Source: Anoxybacillus flavithermus
Lineage (GTDB): Bacteria > Bacillota > Bacilli > Bacillales > Anoxybacillaceae
Assembly (NCBI RefSeq): GCF_002742685.1
Contig: NZ_PEDM01000005.1
Coordinates: 1-64,000 of the forward strand
Direction of reading: 5' to 3'
DNA length: 64,000 nucleotides
The position numbers and the translations under genes are program-made. Below the pieces are notes generated by a model, which saw only the letters and a list, made by a program, of their open reading frames with translations, made no database searches and had not been told where the DNA came from. Below, in pieces: positions 61,207 through 64,000 of the stretch; position 1 is the first letter of the stretch; every line of letters begins with the position of its first letter.

Positions 61207-61366
61207 ACAACTCATACGCTTGATATTTATTGAGATCGTTACGCAATAACACTTCTTTGATTTCCTCTACGACTTTTTCGTAACGGTCTCTCCCCAACGC
61301 AATTTGTAATTCTTGTTTAGCGTGCTTGATTGAACAAAGTGCTTGCTCAAGCTGTTCCATTGTCAT
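61160..61366 (-). CDS. Hypothetical helical early phage protein
   Basis: 68 aa (MTMEQLEQALCSIKHAKQELQIALG...), helical. Start behind GGGGAGGAC. Its last 47 nt are antisense to the end of the zinc-ribbon gene. Unrecognised. Confidence 0.65.
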   Translation of the reverse strand: MTMEQLEQALCSIKHAKQELQIALGRDRYEKVVEEIKEVLLRNDLNKYQAYELFNHLSDIYRLERIHV

Positions 61367-61381
61367 TGTCCTCCCCCCCTT

Positions 61382-62164
61382 TCACGCCGTTTGCTCGTCC
61401 CTCTCGATAAGAGGAAGAATGCCAAGTTTGTTTTTCAACATTTCATAGATGAATAAGCGCCCTTTTTGTGTCCAATACGTGTGCATTTTGCTCGTTTCTG
61501 AATCAATCGTGTGCGTTTTACTTTGCGTGTATCCTTTGTCTTGGTACTTGGAGTAAAGCAACCAGCAATCTCCTTGTTTGTATTGAATGCCGAGCTGATG
61601 CAACAGTTGGTTCATTTTCATCGCGCTCATGCCGTAGTCTTTCGCAATTTTACTAATCGAAATGAGCGATTTGTTTTGCAGGATTAAATCGTAATAAGTC
61701 GCTTTCGGCTGCAATTCTTTGATGATTTGGTCTTTCTGTGCGTTTTGCAGTTGCAATTGCTCGTTTCGCTCCACTTGCTCAACTAACTGCAACAGCGCCT
61801 CTTTGTACGTCGTCGGCAACTTGAACGGCTGTTTCTGCTTCTCCAGCTCCGCACGCATGCGCTTAAACTCCTCGATGAACCGCACCTTCATTTTCATTGC
61901 CTCTGGCGTCGTGTACGACATCGCTACCAACGTGAACGCTTCTTCGGTGAGAAGAAATCTCTTGTACTCTCTACCGCGTTCGTTCGTGTAAGTTGACTCC
62001 CCAAAGTTGAGGAGTGAAAATTCATGTTCTCCAGCTTCCTTAAGTTTTTCAATTTGCACCTCAATGTCACGCAAAACATGGTCATGGCGTTTTCCAAACA
62101 CTTCTGCGACCGTTAGGCTGTCTGTTACAACACGATTGCTTTCGATGAAAACTAACTGATTCAT
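61382..62164 (-). CDS. Rha-family/ANT-domain antirepressor
   Basis: 260 aa. N-terminal Rha domain (VTDSLTVAEVFGKRHDHVLRDIE, then LLTEEAFTLVAMSYTTPEA) and C-terminal KilAC/ANT domain (SISKIAKDYGMSAMKMNQLLHQLGIQYKQG). Phage regulators of this type oppose the repressor or interfere with host control. It shares its first codons and 5' region with the Bro-N gene upstream. Confidence 0.92.
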   Translation of the reverse strand: MNQLVFIESNRVVTDSLTVAEVFGKRHDHVLRDIEVQIEKLKEAGEHEFSLLNFGESTYTNERGREYKRFLLTEEAFTLVAMSYTTPEAMKMKVRFIEEFKRMRAELEKQKQPFKLPTTYKEALLQLVEQVERNEQLQLQNAQKDQIIKELQPKATYYDLILQNKSLISISKIAKDYGMSAMKMNQLLHQLGIQYKQGDCWLLYSKYQDKGYTQSKTHTIDSETSKMHTYWTQKGRLFIYEMLKNKLGILPLIERDEQTA

Positions 62165-62178
62165 CGCGTTCCTCCTTT
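62153..62178. repeat. 26-bp direct repeat, copy 1 (antirepressor boundary)
   Basis: Covers the ribosome binding site and first four codons of the Rha/ANT gene; identical to 62921-62946. Confidence 0.85.
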
Positions 62179-62932
62179 ATGCGGTTTGTTCTTTCTTCAA
62201 CAACAACCGAAACGTCTCTCGCCCTTTCGGCGTGATAAGCGTCTGCACATCAGCTCGTCCATTTCGCTCCCATTCCTTCAACTCAAACAGCTCTGGGACA
62301 TATGCCGCGTATGGCTTGAGTTTGTTTTTCTGGTCACGATAGACGAATTTATTTTTCAGCAACCAGTCGATGAAGAAGCGTTCTTTAACCTGCAACTCTT
62401 TTGCCGTGTCGCGGAAATTCGTCAGCAAGTTCCGATCAACCAGCGCGTCGAAATACTCGACTTTCGGTTTCATCGCGGCAATCTGTTCGTTTTGCTTGCG
62501 GACTGTTTCCAGCACCCCGCGGAACATTAGCTTCGTTTGGTCATCGGCAAACGGAAGATACGTATTGATAAACATGTCCTCGTTCGCCACGTAGCCGCCT
62601 GTTCGACGGATGGTTGGGAGGACTTCGTCAAATATCCACTTTTCAAATTCCTCCGCCTTTTGTCTGATTTCCGAATTTTTACTTTGATCGGCTGCTTTAA
62701 TGATCAAACGGTATATATCTCCTTCTGGGATAACTTTCACCGTTTGTTCTCCACCGTTAGTAAGGATGCGGTAAGTTACCGCCCCCTTGCAGTGGCTTGA
62801 AATTGCTTCGTGCGGCCGGCTGTACCCCAATGCTTTTGCAACGTCATTACCAACAGCATGTGGATTGTTGTTAATCTCGACGAACCGAACATCACCAAAC
62901 ATTTCATGATTGAAAACTTGTAACTGATTCAT
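62177..62932 (-). CDS. Bro-N/ANT-domain antirepressor
   Basis: 251 aa. The Bro-N domain occupies the first about 110 residues (MFGDVRFVEINNNPHAVGNDVAKALGYSRPHEAISSHC, later FEKWIFDEVLPTIRRTGGY). A KilAC/ANT domain is at the C-terminus (NFRDTAKELQVKERFFIDWLLKNKFVYRDQ). Likely antirepressor in the lytic switch. A TTACC-type operator lies 17 nt before its start. Confidence 0.92.
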   Translation of the reverse strand: MNQLQVFNHEMFGDVRFVEINNNPHAVGNDVAKALGYSRPHEAISSHCKGAVTYRILTNGGEQTVKVIPEGDIYRLIIKAADQSKNSEIRQKAEEFEKWIFDEVLPTIRRTGGYVANEDMFINTYLPFADDQTKLMFRGVLETVRKQNEQIAAMKPKVEYFDALVDRNLLTNFRDTAKELQVKERFFIDWLLKNKFVYRDQKNKLKPYAAYVPELFELKEWERNGRADVQTLITPKGRETFRLLLKKEQTA

Positions 62933-63176
62933 CGCGTTCCTCCTTTTGTTCCCTTTTGGTAACGTTAGTTTCTAAATAAAAGAGCTCATCAAAAGTGGCT
63001 CCTTCAAAAGCGTTCAACAGTTTAGCGATAAATTCATTTCCTGGCTCTCTCTTTTTTCTAAGAACCCTGTATACTGTGACGTATGCAACTCCCATTTTTT
63101 CCGCGAGATCTTTTTCATCCCAGTTATTATTCCGCATATATTCTCTTAATTTCCTAAAATTAATCTTAATACGCAC
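62904..63176 (-). CDS. Cro-like XRE regulator
   Basis: 90 aa. The helix-turn-helix (NWDEKDLAEKMGVAYVTVYRVLRKKREPG, about 18-46) is followed by a short acidic tail. First gene of the leftward lytic operon, facing the repressor. GTG start at 63176 after GGAGGTGAG. Overlaps the Bro-N gene by 29 nt. Confidence 0.87.
   Translation of the reverse strand: MRIKINFRKLREYMRNNNWDEKDLAEKMGVAYVTVYRVLRKKREPGNEFIAKLLNAFEGATFDELFYLETNVTKREQKEERDESVTSFQS
62921..62946. repeat. 26-bp direct repeat, copy 2 (antirepressor boundary)
   Basis: TAACTGATTCATCGCGTTCC plus TCCTTT, covering the ribosome binding site and first codons of the Bro-N gene; identical to 62153-62178. Confidence 0.85.
62949..62962. promoter_or_regulatory. 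Operator-like site inside the cro 3' end
   Basis: TTCCCTTTTGGTAA matches TTACC-N4-GGTAA with one mismatch per two arms. It lies just upstream of the Bro-N antirepressor gene. Confidence 0.5.
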
Positions 63177-63203
63177 CGCAATATCTCACCTCCTATCATT
63201 ACA

Positions 63204-63325
63204 TTTCCTTTTGGTAATTAAAATATACCACATACATTACCTTTTGGCAACACTTATTTCAAAAAAATCTTTCTTTTCTTTTTTACCTAGTGGTAATATC
63301 GTTTTAGAACATTACCAATTGGTAA
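63204..63325. promoter_or_regulatory. Lysogeny switch: four operators and divergent promoters
   Basis: Palindromes of the type TTACC-N4-GGTAA lie at 63204-63217 (one mismatch), 63237-63250 (one mismatch), 63283-63296 (perfect) and 63312-63325 (perfect). A leftward promoter is clear: -35 TTGCCA (63250-63245), 17-nt spacer, -10 TATATT (63227-63222); its -35 lies inside the second operator. A weaker rightward promoter for the repressor fits TTTACC (63282-63287)/17 nt/TAGAAC (63305-63310). Confidence 0.78.
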
Positions 63326-63340
63326 AGGTGGGGATATATT

Positions 63341-63805
63341 ATGGATGCAAAACAGTTCGGTAGCTACATCCGTGCATTACGTACAAAAAAGGGGTTTACA
63401 GTCAATCAATTAGCACTCTATTCAGGTGTAAGCTCTGCTCAAATATCACGAATTGAAAATGGACTAAGAGGGATTCCTAAACCTGAAACAATCAAAAAGT
63501 TATCCGAAGCGTTAGGTCATTCTTATGAAAATCTAATGCAAGCCGCTGGCTACATCGATGACAATACAAAAACAGATCTCCCCGCCCTCACCGAGAAAGA
63601 CGAACGTGACATCCAGAAGGAATTAGAGAACATCATCAAAGGACTCAAGACAGGAAACGGCTTTGCCGCATTCGGCGGAATGGATATTGATGAGATGGAT
63701 GAGGAAGATCGGGAACTGCTGGTTGCTTCGTTAGAAAATTCCCTTCGACTTGCGAAACGAATTGCTAAAGAGAAATTTACTCCAAAAAAACATAGAAAAG
63801 AATAA
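63341..63805 (+). CDS. ImmR/cI-like XRE repressor
   Basis: 154 aa. N-terminal helix-turn-helix (FTVNQLALYSGVSSAQISRIENG, about 19-41). The C-terminal part (LTEKDERDIQKELENIIKGLK, then LLVASLENSLRLAKRIAKEKFTPKKH) is typical of Bacillus phage and ICE repressors paired with ImmA proteases. It should bind the operators upstream and hold lysogeny. ATG behind AAAGGTGGGG. Confidence 0.9.
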   Translation: MDAKQFGSYIRALRTKKGFTVNQLALYSGVSSAQISRIENGLRGIPKPETIKKLSEALGHSYENLMQAAGYIDDNTKTDLPALTEKDERDIQKELENIIKGLKTGNGFAAFGGMDIDEMDEEDRELLVASLENSLRLAKRIAKEKFTPKKHRKE

Positions 63806-63826
63806 GTTTTTCAGGGGGAGCGCTTA

Positions 63827-64000
63827 ATGGCTAATCAGATAAAACAGATAGTAGAAAAATTAGTCAAAAAGCATGGCACAAATAACCCCTTTGAGATTGC
63901 ATCACAGAAAGGAATTGTGCTTTTGTTTGAACAATTGGGAGGAATATATGGCTACCATCATAGCTTTAAACGAATAAACATTATCCACATTAATTCAGAG
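63827..64000 (+). CDS. ImmA/IrrE-like metallopeptidase, 5' part (cut by window end)
   Basis: 58 residues are visible (MANQIKQIVEKLVKKHGTNNPFEIASQKGIVLLFEQLG...INIIHINSE). This is the normal ImmA N-terminus; the HExxH motif should come just after the window. ATG at 63827 behind AGGGGGAG, 21 nt after the repressor. In ICEBs1 and phi105-like elements ImmA cleaves the repressor to start induction. Confidence 0.82.
   Translation, partial: MANQIKQIVEKLVKKHGTNNPFEIASQKGIVLLFEQLGGIYGYHHSFKRINIIHINSE

Larger units (their letters stand above)
27388..64000. mobile_element. PBSX-type myovirus prophage inserted in ytlA (right end outside the window)
   Basis: From the break in ytlA onwards, the genes form one coherent temperate phage: repressor and antirepressors, recombination and replication, late sigma factor, terminase to baseplate in PBSX (xtm/xkd) order, holin and endolysin. 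All structural and lysis genes read on the minus strand with small overlaps. No frameshifted or deleted structural gene was seen, so it may be functional. The integrase was not found and is expected to the right of the ImmA-like gene. Confidence 0.95.

Noticed and set aside
1-64000. tRNA, rRNA, insertion sequences, restriction-modification or other known defence operons
   Set aside because: Looked for typical gene products and tRNA-like structures; none were seen apart from the toxin-like modules reported.

Overview
The window is chromosomal DNA from a low-GC, endospore-forming Bacillaceae, most likely Anoxybacillus or a close Geobacillus-type relative (inference from gene order, protein sequences and base composition). 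Two blocks meet at about 27.4 kb.

Block 1 (1-27.4 kb) is host backbone that largely follows the Bacillus subtilis yt* gene region: an RNA cyclic phosphodiesterase and an MFS exporter, dipeptidase pepV, the small regulator ytzE, an RsuA-type pseudouridine synthase, a MurJ/YtgP-type flippase, the flavoprotein ytfP, a rhodanese, leuS under a Leu T-box, the tRNA wobble-uridine pair ytqA-ytqB (mnmL-mnmM), an L,D-transpeptidase, the sesquarterpene pair ytpA-ytpB, the gamma-carbonic-anhydrase-like ytoA, a PAP2 phosphatase, metK under a SAM-I riboswitch, pckA, a LysM amidase, an ECF cobalt/nickel importer (cbiM-cbiQ-cbiO), a fatty acid desaturase, ytmB and the first third of ytlA. Two AT-rich genes at 11.1-12.4 kb, a secreted protein and a lipoprotein of unknown function, look like an accessory insertion.

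Block 2 (27.4 kb to the end) is a PBSX-type contractile-tailed prophage (myovirus) that has split ytlA. Its right end lies beyond the window. Apart from a MazF/PemK toxin-antitoxin pair next to the attachment site, two small plus-strand genes and the immunity genes, everything reads on the minus strand. From right to left this gives: lysogeny switch (ImmR-like repressor and ImmA-like protease facing a Cro-like protein, across a cluster of TTACC-N4-GGTAA operators); two tandem antirepressors (Bro-N/ANT and Rha/ANT); small early genes; recombination (SbcC-like ATPase and Bet/RecT); replication (initiator carrying an iteron-like origin, helicase loader); RuvC-like resolvase; a two-gene module (253-aa protein plus XRE-ImmA fusion) that looks like a toxin/repressor pair; the Xpf-type late sigma factor; terminase, portal, head, tail sheath and tube, tail chaperone with a -1 frameshift site, tape measure, baseplate, fibre; a membrane metallopeptidase moron; holin and endolysin.

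The most interesting items are: (i) two plus-strand early genes, each preceded by a homologous block of about 45 nt that folds into a hairpin sequestering the Shine-Dalgarno sequence, with a conserved GAATRGT loop; (ii) the 253-aa/XRE-ImmA module with a 12-bp direct repeat spaced 31 bp in its promoter region; (iii) the metallopeptidase moron whose membrane segment is encoded by a 9-bp tandem repeat; (iv) a fibre gene made of near-identical propeller repeats; (v) the iteron/AT-rich origin inside the initiator gene; (vi) the operator array of the switch. All functions are read from sequence and family knowledge; no database search was run.
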